A DNA stretch of 64,000 bases from Heterocephalus glaber (GCF_000247695.1 NW_004624795.1:2965307-3029306); one strand, 5' to 3'; positions 1-11,639 are shown, counted from the stretch's first letter. Program-made: numbers and translations. Notes: a model not told the origin generated them from the letters alone.

Positions 1-599
1 GACTCCTTGCCCAGCAGCAGCCTGACAGCCGTGCCCAGTTAGGCGCGTAGGGGACTCAGCCAAGCCCATGTTCCGGCCCCCGCCCCCAGCAGACACACAT
101 CTGGCTAGCAGCTTCCAAGCCTCGTGGGTAGCACCCGGTCCCAGACATGCTCAGCAGAGCAAGGTCGGCCAGTCTGCTCCTCCGCCTCCACTCACCCCAA
201 AAGGCTTCCACAACCCCACGCAGCACAAGACCCGGGGACACCCCACCCAACGGCACCAGCTCGCACCCCGCACCCCAATCTCCGCCCGCCTCCACGGGGG
301 CACCAGCTGAGCGGGCCCCGCCCCCCAGCCTGTCCCTCCGGTGTTGGGGGAGCAGGCGGGTTCTCCCCCAAACCACGGAGCGGCTCAGGTAACCGGAGGG
401 AGAGGAGGAGGGGCCGGTCCGGTGGGCATCTGATCTCTCCCCAAACAGGTTTGAAAGTCTTTTTGTTTGGCTTGGTTTTGAAGAGAAAAGAGAAAGGAGC
501 TCCCGGAGGCAGGTCTGCCTCGCTCGAGGCCGGGGACACGCGCGGAGGGCGCCCCAAGCCTCGAGGCTGCACGCGAGGGCTGGGCGCAGACGGGGCTCC

Positions 600-1060
600 C
601 CGCCCTGCACGCGGCGGCGGCGGCGGGCTGGGGCGCCCAGGGAAGCCCTGCGCCCTGGGGATCCGCCCGCGCCGGGTCCCCGCCCCAGCTCCCATCTCGG
701 GCAGGCCACGGGCCCCCAATCCCGGCAGCAGCCAAGGGCTCCCCAGATCCCCGGGGAGCAGTTACCTCGCGGCGGGGGCTGAGCCCGTCCGGGTGCCCGC
801 GGGCACGGCGTCCGCCCGCACTTGGCGCCTCGGCGCGGTGTTGGGGCGCGGGGTCCCGGGAGAGCGACCTCGGGGTCCGGGGCTCAGGGGCGCGGGGCGA
901 CGGCCGCGGCCATGGCGAGTCACGTGCGGAGGCTGAAACTTTACCCGGAGCCCCAGACTGGGGGGGCGGCGGGGACCGAGAGGGGTGGGGGCGGCCCTCC
1001 TTGGCACCGCCCCTGATCGTCCCAGCCAATCAGAATCAGGGGGCGGGGCCTTGGGCTCGA
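600..1060 (-). promoter_or_regulatory. CpG-island promoter with CCAAT and E-box; putative RARA-side first exon
   Basis: A very CpG-rich block. Going along the minus strand there are a GC box (GGGGCGGGG on plus at about 1040-1050), a CCAAT-type box (plus CCAAT at 1026-1030), a CACGTG E-box at 921-926, and then a GCGAG|GTAACT splice donor whose last exonic base is 766. This fits a TATA-less promoter with a non-coding first exon at about 766-960 on the minus strand. Synteny would make it a RARA upstream promoter, but no RARA coding sequence is seen, and plus-strand use (GCTCAG|GTAACC at 389) is not excluded. Confidence 0.45.
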
Positions 1061-1414
1061 GCCCGCCCCTGTCTCCTTAACAGACCCGGGGAAAGGGCGA
1101 GTCTTAAAGGAGCCGGTCGCGGCTGAGGGCTGGACCGTGGGAATCTGAGAGATTCCCTCCCTCTGAGCCAGAATGGGAGATGCATAGCGCGCGGGGGGCG
1201 GGGACGCGCTGTTCTGTGGAAAGAATGGAAATAGGGCTCGGTGGAGAAAGGCCCGCAGTGTGTGGTAACCCACACTCCCTTCCCCGAGCCACACGCCCAC
1301 ACTCACTCACACACACACCCTTAAACCCGGGAAGAAAGGAGGTGGTGAATGTGGAAGTGAACGCAGTGACTCCTCCCCGCTGCCAAACCCCATCTCTCCT
1401 GATGACAGTCCTCC

Positions 1415-1497
1415 AGGTCCCCGCTGGAGCTCAGCTGTGTGACCTTGAGCAAGTCACTGCCCCTCTCTGGACCTTAATTTTCTCATTTCCAAAAAGG
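1415..1497 (+). repeat. MIR SINE fragment
   Basis: The MIR core signature AGCTGTGTGACCTTGAGCAA is followed by GTCACTGCCCCTCTCTGG and TTTCTCATTTCCAAAAA. Old and diverged. Confidence 0.85.
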
Positions 1498-2014
1498 GAG
1501 AGCGGGTCTCCTGTATGCACGCCTTCCTTAGGCCGGGGGATCTGGCCCAGCCAGGATCCTTGGTCCCCGTGAAGTACCCTTCGCCCAGGGCAGCACTTGG
1601 AGGTCCCGGCAGGGGCGCCCTGGAGCACCCCTCCTGCCTGCAGCCTGGGAAGCAGCTCTCGTCCGAGCTCCAGCCCGATGGGACCTGAGCCGCGCTCCAT
1701 CTGCAGCCCCAGCCCCAGCGCGGCCACAAGCCCCTCCCACCTGCTGCCCTTTTGGGGACGATCGCGTCCCCACCTTTCCCGGTTGGAGCCGTCGCCGCAG
1801 GTGCCCGCAGGATTCCCACGAGGAAGGGCAGCGCCACTCGCCCGGGCCTGCGCCCCAGGGGAGGAGCCCACGGGGTGACCCGAGCAGACCCCTCAGGCCC
1901 ACCAGTCCCCGGACCCCCGCTTTACAGACAGGACCGGGAGGCCAGAGGCGGCCACTAGGCTTTGTGCTCGTTCCACTGCCTGCAGAGCCGGCTCTAGAAC
2001 TGAGGTTCTGTTGC

Positions 2015-2065
2015 CGCTTTGCCCCGCCCCCGCTCCGCCCCGCCCCGCCCCGCCCCGCCCGCAGC
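2015..2065. promoter_or_regulatory. Tandem GC-box (Sp1/KLF) array
   Basis: Repeated CCGCCCC units, the last four in exact 5-base tandem, within a CpG-rich patch at about 1960-2260. A candidate Sp1/KLF platform. No gene start can be assigned. Confidence 0.5.
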
Positions 2066-3115
2066 CTGGGAAGGGAGCGCAGCCGGCCGCTGGAGCTCGG
2101 TCCTGGGGTCCGGCGCAGGGGAAACTGCAGGCAGTGCCTGCCTCCCAGTCCCTTCCCGCCCGTGCCCTGGGCAGTCTCTGGCTCCCGTCTGGATTTCCGT
2201 CCGCCAGTGCAAACCGCCCGCGCCGCCCTACCTCCCCGTCCCGTCCAGATCCATCCGCAAACATGCGCTCAGCGGGCAGGAATGCGCCAATGGCTCCCAG
2301 ATGTGGACGCCGACCTTAACCCCTTCTCCCCCAGCACCCCTACCCCAAGGGCCTTGTAGCCTGAGCCCCACCAATGGCAGGCCCCAGGAGGAGGCTCACC
2401 ACCTGCCACCTCCTACCCCCACCGGCTCCACCCAGTTTAGATGCTGCAGGTGAGGCCAGGGGAGAGGTTGGTGGAGAGAAAATGCATGAGTGTGCTGTGC
2501 GTGGACAGAGCCCCCCACCTCCCTCGGGGAGACCTTCACGTCCACCTGCCAGGGAGTCAGGTACACCCTGCACGCAGCTCAGGCACCCTCACATGCACAC
2601 CTACATGCACATCAGGTTCCGAGCATGTGTACGCACATGCGGCTCCAACAAGCATTGCAAAGAGAAGTGTACACACACGGGCACGAAGCAGGGGTCTTCG
2701 AGCTCCTGAACAGACACAGCTGCAGCCCATGTGCAGACCAGAGAAGGAGAGGAGGAATCCGTGTACACACAAACCCATCCTTGTAAGGGTCAGACACCCT
2801 CACAAACAGCCTGAGCACCTTGGGAGCACCCTCTCCCACCCCGGGCACCCAGTTCCACCTGTCCGAGCCCTAGCCCTACCCAAGCTCCACTCCAGGAGCC
2901 AGGATAGTCCCCAGGTAGGGGCCAGGACCCTCAGGCCTCAGCAGCAGCTGAGCTCCAGGTTCACTGCAGAATTCAGCAAATTAGCAGAGGGAGGAGGGCA
3001 CGGCCCAGGGTGCAGGGCTCTTCAGGAGTGGGGCCTACCCTTTCCCTGCAGGACAGAGGCTGGGGAAGAGCTGGCGGCTGATTTCTCCAGACAAGGATCC
3101 TTCTCAACAGAGGAA

Positions 3116-3290
3116 GCCAGGTGCAATGGTGCCCACCTGGAAGCCCATTACTGAGGGAGGCCAAGGCAGGAGGGACGAAAGTTTGAGACTAATCTGGGCA
3201 ACTTTTCGAGATCCCGTCTCCAAATCAAAAATAAAAAGTTTCGCCACCTGCTGCACAAGCTCAAGGACCCAAGTTCAATCCCCGGTACCA
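3116..3290 (+). repeat. B1-ID dimeric SINE
   Basis: A diverged B1 half (3116-3226, with the GAGGCCAAGGCAGGAG motif) is followed by a 5'-truncated ID half ending in CAATCCCCGGTACC and an A-rich tail. Confidence 0.7.
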
Positions 3291-3324
3291 AAAAATAAAA
3301 ATTAAAAAATTAAAAATAAAAAGT

Positions 3325-3430
3325 GGGCCGGGGATTTAGCTTAGTGATGCCATGCCTGCCTTGCAAGTGTAAGGTCATGAGCTTGATCCCCGGTACTGCA
3401 AAATAAAATAAAATAAAATAAATAAAAAGT
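3325..3430 (+). repeat. ID SINE with (AAAAT)n tail
   Basis: Pol III A box (GGATTTAGCTTAGTG) and B box (GCTTGATCCCC) are recognisable. An AAAAT-repeat tail follows 3399, and a degraded second ID (3431-3480) abuts it. Confidence 0.85.
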
Positions 3431-3492
3431 GATGGGGATGTAGCTCTGTGTCAGAGCAATCCTGGTTCAGTTCCCAGTACAAAAAAGGGGGG

Positions 3493-3578
3493 GGGAGGAT
3501 TTAGCTCAGTGGTTCCGCCGCCTGCCTCGCAAGCACAAGTTCCCGAGTTTGATCCCCGGTACCAAAAAAAAAAAAAAA
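3493..3578 (+). repeat. ID SINE, young ID-like monomer
   Basis: Near-consensus GGATTTAGCTCAGTGGTTCC and GTTTGATCCCCGGTACC with a pure A tail. Last of a head-to-tail run of ID copies beginning at 3239. Confidence 0.9.
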
Positions 3579-3795
3579 GAGGAAGCAAAGCGATCATGGG
3601 TAAGCAGTGGCTACACACGGCTCTCAGTAGTCGGAAGAGCTGTGAAGCAGCCATGGGAGGCCCGCACTTCCCTCATGGGCTGTGGTAGTAAGTGGAGGCT
3701 GAAGGAGAGACCAGGAGCGATTGTCCCTCCCTCTGCCACCCCCTGGATGCAGGCTAGACCTTTGCTAGAACCCACCCCAACCACCCCTCTCCCGC

Positions 3796-3872
3796 CTCTC
3801 AGCTTATCCAAGGAGGAACGGCAGGGCTCCTATTTCCATTGTACAGATGAGGAAACCGAGGCTTGAAAAGTA
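3796..3872 (-). repeat. MIR SINE, left part of a copy split by insertions
   Basis: The plus strand reads TTGTACAGATGAGGAAACCG, which is MIR in reverse orientation. The remainder resumes at 4392 beyond two B1s and an ID. Confidence 0.75.
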
Positions 3873-3879
3873 TATTGCA

Positions 3880-4021
3880 CCCAGGCATAGTGGAGCATGT
3901 CTGTGATCCCAGCACTTGGGAAGCTGAGGCAGGAGGATTGCCTGAACTACACCAAAAAAAAAAAAAAAAAAAAAGTTGAATCTAGCCTGAGCAAGCAATT
4001 TAGTGACCCTGTCTCAAAAAT
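3880..4021 (+). repeat. B1 SINE interrupted by an internal A-run
   Basis: B1 with CCCAGCACTTGGGAAGCTGA and a terminal CCCTGTCTCAAAAA, broken by about 22 A at 3953-3974. Confidence 0.8.
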
Positions 4022-4059
4022 CTTAGTTTTTAACTTTCTTTCTTTCTTTCTCTCTGGGT

Positions 4060-4200
4060 GTTTTGAGACAAGGTCTCACTATGCAATTCGGGCTGGCTTT
4101 GAACTCACTGTGTAGCCCAGGTTGAAACTGAACTCATGGAGATCCTCCTGCCTCAGACCCCCAAGCACTGGGATTACAGGTATGCACTACCATGTTTAGC
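4060..4200 (-). repeat. B1 SINE with internal duplication
   Basis: Reverse-orientation B1. The GGCTGG...AACTCACTGTGTAGCCCAGG segment shows the internal duplication typical of rodent B1. A CTTT-rich tract precedes it. Confidence 0.8.
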
Positions 4201-4222
4201 TTCAAAATTTTAAAAAGTTTTA

Positions 4223-4310
4223 GGGCCGGGGATTTAGCTCAGTGGTTCCACCGCCTGCCTCACCAGTGCAAGGTCCGGAGTTCGATCCCCAGTACCCAAA
4301 AAAAAAAATT
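4223..4310 (+). repeat. ID SINE
   Basis: Complete ID-like monomer with both Pol III boxes, ending CCCCAGTACC plus an A tail. Confidence 0.9.
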
Positions 4311-4391
4311 TCTTTTAAAGGTCCTGCCTGGGAGGTAGTTTCATTCAATTCCCAGAGCCACCACCACCACCACCAAAAAAATAATAATAAT

Positions 4392-4470
4392 AAGTAAACT
4401 GCCTTGCCAATGTCATGTGGCCTGTCCACACCAGAGCTGGGATTCGAACCCACAGTCCTCTCTACCCTGA
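4392..4470 (-). repeat. MIR SINE, right part of the split copy
   Basis: GCCTTGCCAATGTCATGTGG and GAGCTGGGATTCGAACCCAC continue the MIR consensus begun at 3796. Confidence 0.75.
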
Positions 4471-6090
4471 ATTTACTCCAAGTCAAATACATCCACCCCC
4501 TCTGCTGCCCACTGCCTCTTTCCTTCCCCTCCACCAAGGGTATGGGAGAAGCAGCAGCCCTGCAGGCTCTGTGGGCTTCTGGGCAGTCCCAGGACCTGAC
4601 AGAGAGATCAGAGCGGGCATCGGGGGCTCCACGCGAACCCTCACCCCCACTCCAAGCGTGGTGCCCACCCGCCTAGCTGGCATGGCGGGGTGACTCAGCC
4701 GCATCTGGGGGAGATGCCAGGGCAGTGACTCACCTACCGAGAAGAGCTGAGCCTGGCACTCTGCCAGCCTAGGACAGAAGCGACTTAGTCACCACCCACC
4801 GGGACTGCGCTGCCCGCAGGCGTGGCCAGCGATCGGGACAGGGGCTGTGCCCTCTGCCTACAGGCGCCCCCTGGTGAAGACAGGCGGGCTTTAGCATCCC
4901 CACGGGGCTGGGCCCGCTCCTGCCCCTCTCCACTGCCCACCCCCATCTCGCCGGACCCTGCTCCCGTGGCAACAAGCTGGTGAGACCCCTGGGCCGCTCT
5001 GCCCCCTGCCCACCACTCACCACCCCCTCTCCTACCTGCCCCACCTCCTCCTGCCACCCAGGTTGTACCGGGGCGCGAGTCTCCTTTAACGTGTCCTGGC
5101 AGCACCCCTGCCCCGGCCCCACGCCCCACGTACACACACATGCGCTCACACACGCTTCTGCCAGCCGCACGCTGCCAGCAGCTGCCAGAGCTGTTGAGCA
5201 GGAGGGAGCCCGGGAGGGTGGGGTGCAGGGATTGGGTTTCCAGCTCCGAGGGGGTGGGCCGTCACCCAATCCCTTCTCCCTCCCGCGGCCTCCCTCCAGC
5301 CTCTGGCAGGCAGCCCACTACCCTTGGAGCCCGGCCCCCACCCCCAGTCCACCTAGTGTAGGAAGTAAGCGTTGGAGAGTATTTGTCATGCGGAGACCAG
5401 CCCAGGAGAGGAGAGAAGCAGCAAGGCGGAGACAGACAGACAGACAGACAAACAGACGGGATTCCTGTGCTCTGTGCTCCAGCTGCAACCAACCACTAGG
5501 TGTGGATATCTTTGTGTGTGTCGAGGCCGAAGGGGATGGAGGACTCTGAAAGTCCCTGTGGAGTCAGTGGGGCCTGAGGGGAGTTGACAGCCTGAACAGC
5601 CTCAGTCCATTTGCACTATCGATTTCTCACAGCAGTGGGGTCGAGATAAATCAGCCCCCCTGAGAGGGGCCATGGGTCGGGGAGGAGCTCCCACACCGTA
5701 ATTTGTGGCCACTGGGGAGGGGACAGCGGAGGGGCAGGAGCAGCTGAGTGGCTGGTGGGAGGCTGGCTGGGGAGAGGGGTTGCATTAAGGCCTGTCTGGG
5801 ACACCTCCCAGCTGGGCCTGAAGTCAATTTGAAGGCGAAGCAGGGGACAGAGGTACCACGTCTGCCTGCAGAGGGACCTGAACAACTCCAGGGGGCGTTG
5901 TTTACTCACAGCCCAAGGTCAGGTTTCCCTGTAGCTGTACAACACGGCAGCCCTCAGGGAGACAGAACTCAGGCTGGACCCCAAGGGGCTGTGATTATGC
6001 TCCCAGTTCTCTCCCACAGCACCCACCCCTGCCTCCAGGCCTCAGAGAAGGGATCCCTTTGGACCAGGAATCAGAAGCCCAGAGCCTGAG
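4470..6090. other. GC-rich unique sequence, no gene seen
   Basis: No supported exon. A short (ACAG)n tract lies at about 5426-5457. Open frames here are short and G/C-driven. Confidence 0.5.
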
Positions 6091-6222
6091 CTGGCCGAGG
6101 TAAACCACACCTGTGATCCCAGCACTGAGGAGGCTGAGGCAAGAGGATCACCACAAGTTTGAGGCCAGTTTACCCTACATAGTGAGTTGAAGCCCAGCCT
6201 GGCCTACAGAGCGAGACCCAAA
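6090..6222 (+). repeat. B1 SINE with internal duplication
   Basis: CCCAGCACTGAGGAGGCTGA followed by a duplicated GAGGCCAGTTTACC / GAAGCCCAGCCTGG segment and GCGAGACCC. Confidence 0.8.
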
Positions 6223-8762
6223 ACAAACTAACAAATAAACCTGTCCTGTCTCCCTGCCAATCAGCCCTGCTTGCTTCCTGAGCTGGGGAATCCTAGTCGT
6301 CCTGTCCTTAACTGGTCCTGTCACTGTGGACACATCCCTGGCCGGGTCCCTGGCCGGGTCCCTGGTCTAATAGGAGGCAACTGGGCAGGACGCCCCTTCT
6401 GGGAGGTGTCTCCGCGCCCCAGTGCTTGTCAGCATGAGTGTGCTGGGCCCTGTCCAGCAGCTTCATTCACACCAGCAGCCGCAGGCCACCCAAACAAACC
6501 CCAGTGCAGCCTCCCCAGCCAAGCCCGTGCTCCCAAGAGACCTGCACACAGGCAGAGGGGGAAAGGGCTGTGTGTGTGTGTGTGCATTGTGTGTGCGTGT
6601 GTGTGTGTGCTCGCGCACGCGCGCCCACCTGGCCTGTGGACCCCGCGAGGTGAGGCGGCGAGGAACATTGACCAAGAAGAGCAGCAGAAGGGGCTAGGCT
6701 GAGTCCTAGTGGAGCCACAGACTGGCAGAGCCCTAGCACAACCCACATCCGCGTTCGGGGCTCAGTCTCCCCTTGTGAGTGGAGGTGCCATCCAGGTGTC
6801 TTCCTGGCCCCTCCCAGGTCTGAGCTCCCGTCTCTGCCCGGGTCTGCCCCCTTGCAGCTTGCCTGCCTCCTCCTACACCTGGGCCCTGGGGCCCTTCCCA
6901 TTCCTTGCCCACCTGCCAACCCTCACCTCCAACACCCCTTGGCCTGCCCCGTGCTCCTCTGCACGTTCCTCCTGCCAGCGGACAGGCGACTAAAAATAGT
7001 CCCTACAGTCTTTCTCGCCCACAGCTGCCCGGAGAGCAGGAAGCAAGGGGCCAGGGGGGCTCATGGCCAGCCCTCCTCTGCCTGCTCCCGCTCCCAGGCT
7101 GGCCCAGCACTCCGGCCAGGGCTGCTGCCAACTTGGCCATCTTTGGGGCATCCACGCCCCTTCCCTGGAGGGAGGCCGGCCCGTCAGGTCAGTGTCAGTT
7201 CGAGCCTCTGGAGCTGCCCTGCCCTGCAGGAGGTGGAGAAAGAAGGCGGGCGGCCTGGAGGGAAACCTTCCCAATTCCTGACAAATCAGTGCCGACCACG
7301 TTGTGGGCACGAAGAGACCAGGGCTTGGTTCCCCGGCTGGTCTTTGGAGGGCGGGGGGTTGGCATAGAGAAACCTGTGCCAGTTTCCTTCATCCTGGCCC
7401 AGTTGGAGGAGAGGCAAAACAGTGCCCCAGCCTCATTATGCTAAACTCCCACTCCCCTAAATATGTGGGTACAGATGTAGGGGTTTGGTTGGCCACCCTC
7501 CGATGTCACAGGGGGGAAAAACCTTTATCTGCATGTAAAGACAGAAGCCCGGAGGCCAGGACAGGCTATGCCAGGCTGGGGCTACGCTGGCCTCCAGCTG
7601 AGCTGAGTCAGAGGCCCTGAGGGAGAAGCTGGGACTCAGATGCCTTTATCCCCTTCACCTTGTCTCACCTGGGATCCCTGACGCCTCCCAGCACCAGGCA
7701 GGCAGGAAACCAGCCCAGCCACTCTCTGGAGACCCTCGAGGGAGCCCTGTTCCATGAGGCTGACAGCCGGGAAAGCAGGAGCCCTGGCGCCTGGCCCAGA
7801 AAGGGAGGGAGAGGGATAGCTCAGAGGAGAGGCAGACCTGGGCCGCCACCCGAAGCTCCCAGATGTGACCCGCAGGGGGTTCTAGGCCAAAGTTCTAGAT
7901 GAGGAATTGCAGAGCAGGGAGGAAACTGAGGCAGTCCAGAGTCAGAGGCCCTGACAGGTGACACTGAGGCAGGCTACCGTGTGTCACCCAGTCCTTGGTG
8001 CCCGACCGAGTGTTTCCCTCAGCCTCACCTCCAGCCCCTCGCCTGCTCCTGGCTGAGCTGCCCCTGGCACCCCTCCCCTGGGGCCAAGCCCAGTGAGGAG
8101 TCAGTAGGCCCACGGAGGTGTGGAGAGCGCCGGCAGTGCCAGGGGCAGCCTTCCTCCGCCTTCCGCTGGCTGCCCTCCCACCCGCCACACAGATCTCAGC
8201 TGTCGGATCCAATTAGGGCTCCTGCCCAGTGGGCCGGACAAGGAGGCCACTGGATAGGGAGGGACAGACAGGGAGGGGAGCAGCGGGCATGGCGGGGAAA
8301 GGTGGAGACAGGGCTCAGGGAGGAAGCAAGAGCCTGCCGGGCTCTGACGGTGGCACAAGCAACAGTGACCCCGCGTGTGGGAATTTCTCCAGACGCTGGG
8401 CATCAGCTGTGCCTGTGGCCCTGTCGTCCCAGTGGGCAGGGATGCCGGAAGGAAATGGGAGGCAGAGACAGTGACCCAGATTCGGGGAGAGCTGCCCACC
8501 CTGGAGCCTGCCAACCTGGCTCCCACCTGCACAGTGCCTTCCTGCGCACTATGGGGGCTCTGTACGGTGGCATGGCCCGCCAGCAACCACTCCCAGCAGA
8601 GCTCCGCTTTAGGCCTCAGATCCCCAGTCCACTGGGACTCTCCACTTTCCTTCTTCGATCAAGGGCAGAACTGAGTCTGAAGCCACTGAGACATCCACCC
8701 TTCCACCCAAAGGAACCTTGCAGGGTCAGAGCACACCCTGCCCCTAGACAGCTAACAGAGGG

Positions 8763-8764
<2 letters not shown>

Positions 8765-8798
<34 letters not shown>
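8765..8798. repeat. (CA)n microsatellite
   Basis: About 17 CA units. Confidence 0.95.
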
Positions 8799-8803
<5 letters not shown>

Positions 8804-9846
8804 GGGACTCCCTCAAAGTGAGTCCAGTCTCTTCCCACGCTTACCAGCCTGCTACCCAGAGGTGAGACACTGGCATATAGCTACTCAGCGAAGTCCTTGG
8901 CCCTTCCTGTACACCCACCCAGCCCAAGGGAGATGCCTAGGGTCTTCAGAGAGCAGGGCCTGCAGCCACCACGGGAGAGAGAAACAAGCCAACATCAGCA
9001 GTAGGTGCCACCCAGTCCTCTCCAGCACGCCTGAAGGGGGCAGAAACCCCGGGGACCTCCCAGCTCGGAGCCCGAGGATCCGAGAGCCAAGGAGCCCAGG
9101 AAGCTGGCATGGCGTGTGACCTCCCTGATCTGTCCACATGCCCTCCCGGCCATCTGGAGCCAGCCTGTTCCAGCCTGGGCCATCGTCTGCCATCCCTCCA
9201 GGAAGCTGTGTCCAGAACTTACTGCTGCCTGGCCACATGGTCTGCACACACACGCACATGCACACGCAGGGCAGGGCGTCTGCAGGAGGTGTGAGGCCTT
9301 GGCAAGGATGGAGGCTCTGTCTGGGCTGAAAACTTTCCCTGCAGGAAGAGCTCACCCCAGCGCTTGGATTCTCCACCGCCTCCAGCACAGCCCTTGGCCA
9401 CCCAAGTGGGAGAGCAGCCTTTGGGGGACATCTGTGCCCTACCAGGAGGGGAAGGGCTGGGGCGGGGTCCTGATCCCCGGGCTGGGCTGGGAGGTGGAGA
9501 GGAAGCAGGGCAGAAAGCCCACGGAGCCGACCCCCAGCGCCCCCAGACCCCAGGACCCCGCTGCCAATTCTGCACCTAGGTGAGGTGGGGGAGGGGTGGG
9601 CAGCACCGCAGAGCAGGGTGCAAGGGCGTGGGGCCTGGGCGGGCTCTGGGGCAGAGGGGCCCTGGGGTGTGGAGGCCAGAGCTTGCAGACTCCCCGCTGT
9701 GCTGGGCGCCCACCGCAGGACTCCAGGGAGCAGTGGGGGAGGAGGGGTGGGCAAAGCCCAAACTGGGGAGGAAGAAATGGCCAGAAAGCAGCCAAGGGGC
9801 CTGGGGGCGGCCGAGGGGCCACCGGGGAGGGGCGTGCGGGTCCTAC

Positions 9847-10137
9847 CTGCTCAGGTGCGCGCTGGCAGGGGCGCCGGGTTCCCGGGAGGACGGGGAAGCC
9901 CTCTCAGCTCGATTCAGGGTTCCCCCCTGCTCCCGCTTAGGCTGCTGCAGGAGCACAGGCTCCCGTCGGGTCCTAATGTCCACCCTCCGAGCTAGGCTCT
10001 CCCCACCCCTGGCAGCCCTGACTAGGTCAGCGGGTGCAGCACTGAGACTGCAGGGGAGAGGGGCCCACAGCAGGAAGAGGGGCCCTAGGCCAGGACCAGA
10101 TAGGAGCCGGGGACGATCCCTGGGCTCAGACCCAACC
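9847..10137 (-). other. Exon-like block with splice signals (putative RARA-side non-coding exon)
   Basis: On the minus strand CCTTCACAG resembles an acceptor at about 10138, and GAGCAG|GTAGGA is a good donor with last exonic base 9847. The span between is GC-rich with several CpGs and an open frame. It lies about 4.7 kb past the CDC6 end, close to where human RARA's most upstream exon starts. Support is circumstantial. Confidence 0.25.
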
Positions 10138-10569
10138 TGTGAAGGACGGGCCGAAGATAGGATGGCAAGGGACAGGAGCAAGGGACACTGGTTCCTGCCT
10201 AAGGGGAGCAGGGGGAGTTGGGTTTGGGCTGGAGATGAGGGTTAGGTCTCTCCCCTTCCCTTCCTGAGGCCCTTGCATGGAGAACTGAGGGGTAGGAATA
10301 CCCCTTTGTCCCCTTCCTCAGACTACAGCAGTCCCCCAGCTGGTCCCACTACTCCTCTGTCCAGGAGGCCAACCTGGGGAAACCTTGACTTTCAGCACGT
10401 GAAAAGGACAGATGACTTAGACCGTGTTGGAAACTGCATCCTTAGACTGAGGCGAGCGTGCGTGCGGGTTATGCAGATAGACAGGCGAGAATCCCAGCAG
10501 GTGGGGCTAAGGGACAGGTGGACAACCACAAAAGGACTCAGGTTTATGTCCACGGCTAGAAATGGCCAG

Positions 10570-10668
10570 GAGGCCTGCTGGAATCCCAGCACTCAGGAGG
10601 CTGAGGCAGGAGGATCACCACGAGTTCAAGGCCAGCCTGAACTACATAGTGACACCTCATCTCAAATA
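10570..10668 (+). repeat. B1 SINE
   Basis: 5'-truncated B1 from GGAATCCCAGCACTCAGGAG to ACACCTCATCTCAAA. Confidence 0.8.
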
Positions 10669-10830
10669 AATAAGTGCAAACAAACAAACAAAAAAACAAA
10701 ACCTAGAAATGGCAATTGTCAGTAGACAGGACGCAGAAGTCACAGGCGACTAGCTCCCCAACCCTGCTGTCACAGTGTCCTGAGCCTTTATGAACAGGCT
10801 GAGGAAGTTAGCAAGTGTTTCCCCAGGGAT

Positions 10831-10920
10831 TTTTTTTTTTTTTTTTGGGTACCGGAGATCGAACTCGGTACCTTAGCTTTCGAGGCAGGGGGTGGCACCA
10901 CTGAGCTAAATCCCTGGCCC
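10831..10920 (-). repeat. ID SINE
   Basis: A T16 tail, then GGGTACCGGAGATCGAACTC to CTGAGCTAAATCCCTGGCCC. CAGGGATT flanks both sides as a probable target duplication. Confidence 0.9.
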
Positions 10921-10973
10921 TACGCAGGGATTATTTTGAATAAATATAGGGGGCAGAGGGGCTTCTGGTTTTG

Positions 10974-11119
10974 TTTTTTTGAGATAAGGTCTTGCTATGT
11001 AGTCTAAGCTGGCCTCGAACTTAATATGTAGTCCAGGCTGGCCTCAAACTCAAGATGTTCCTCTTGCCTCAGCCTCCTGAGGGCTGGGATCACAGGGGTG
11101 TGCCACCATGCCTGGCCCA
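10974..11119 (-). repeat. B1 SINE with internal duplication
   Basis: The reverse-orientation GCTGGCCTCGAACTTAATAT and GCTGGCCTCAAACTC copies show the internal duplication. Confidence 0.85.
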
Positions 11120-11340
11120 GAGGGGCTTTTTTAAGGTGCAGGGTAGTTAACCCCAGAGTCTCGTGAATGCTGTGTAAGCACTCGAGGGATGAATCCAATA
11201 GATTAGCTTCAAGGCCATGGGCTCAGTCTCGGGTACCAGCTTTCCCTTCGGCTCCAATGGGAGCCTTCAGGTTTGAGGGAAGGCAGGCAAGGGAAAAGTG
11301 GGTGAAAGGTTGCACAGTGCTGGTCTGAGAACGTTTGTGG

Positions 11341-11521
11341 TGGGGTGGACCTGGGGATTGAACCCAGGGCCTTTGCACTGAACTACATCCCCACCCTTTT
11401 TTTTGGAGACAGGGTCTCTCTACGCCACGCTACTCAGTTGTTCAGGCTGAACCTTGAATTTAGGAGCCTCCCGCCTCAGCCTCCCAGAGCTCTGGGGTCA
11501 TAGGTGTGCGCCACCAGGCCC
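11341..11521 (-). repeat. B1-ID dimeric SINE
   Basis: ID half 11341-11396 directly joined to B1 half 11397-11521, both in reverse orientation. Confidence 0.8.
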
Positions 11522-11639
11522 GGGTGTAATGAGAGCGTTTTGCAAGGAGAGTTGCGCCATTATCTCTGGGAATAGAGCAGGGCAAATGTCACTGGGCAAA
11601 GGGCTGGGGGAGGTCCAGGGTAGACTGGAAGGAAAGGGG

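Larger units (their letters stand above)
1060..3110. other. GC-rich non-coding stretch
   Basis: Apart from the MIR and the GC-box array I see only GC-rich unique sequence. A good plus-strand donor-like site (CTGCAG|GTGAGG at about 2449) has no matching exon. CA-rich simple sequence lies at about 1300-1320 and 2580-2780. Confidence 0.5.
6225..10565. other. Repeat-poor, GC-rich stretch
   Basis: About 4.3 kb almost free of SINEs, with a GT-rich run at 6571-6612 and (CA)n at 8765-8798. No coding gene is recognisable. One exon-like block (9847-10137) is listed separately. SINE depletion and GC content suggest regulatory or 5' transcript DNA on the RARA side. Confidence 0.45.

Noticed and set aside
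385..1029. Overlapping open frames of 175-270 codons on both strands
   Set aside because: Proline/arginine/glycine-rich translations from a CpG island, open in several frames at once; no domain or splice-consistent coding exon.
7981..8865. 294-codon plus-strand open frame
   Set aside because: No recognisable family, ends in a CA microsatellite translated as alternating T-H, and lacks splice context.
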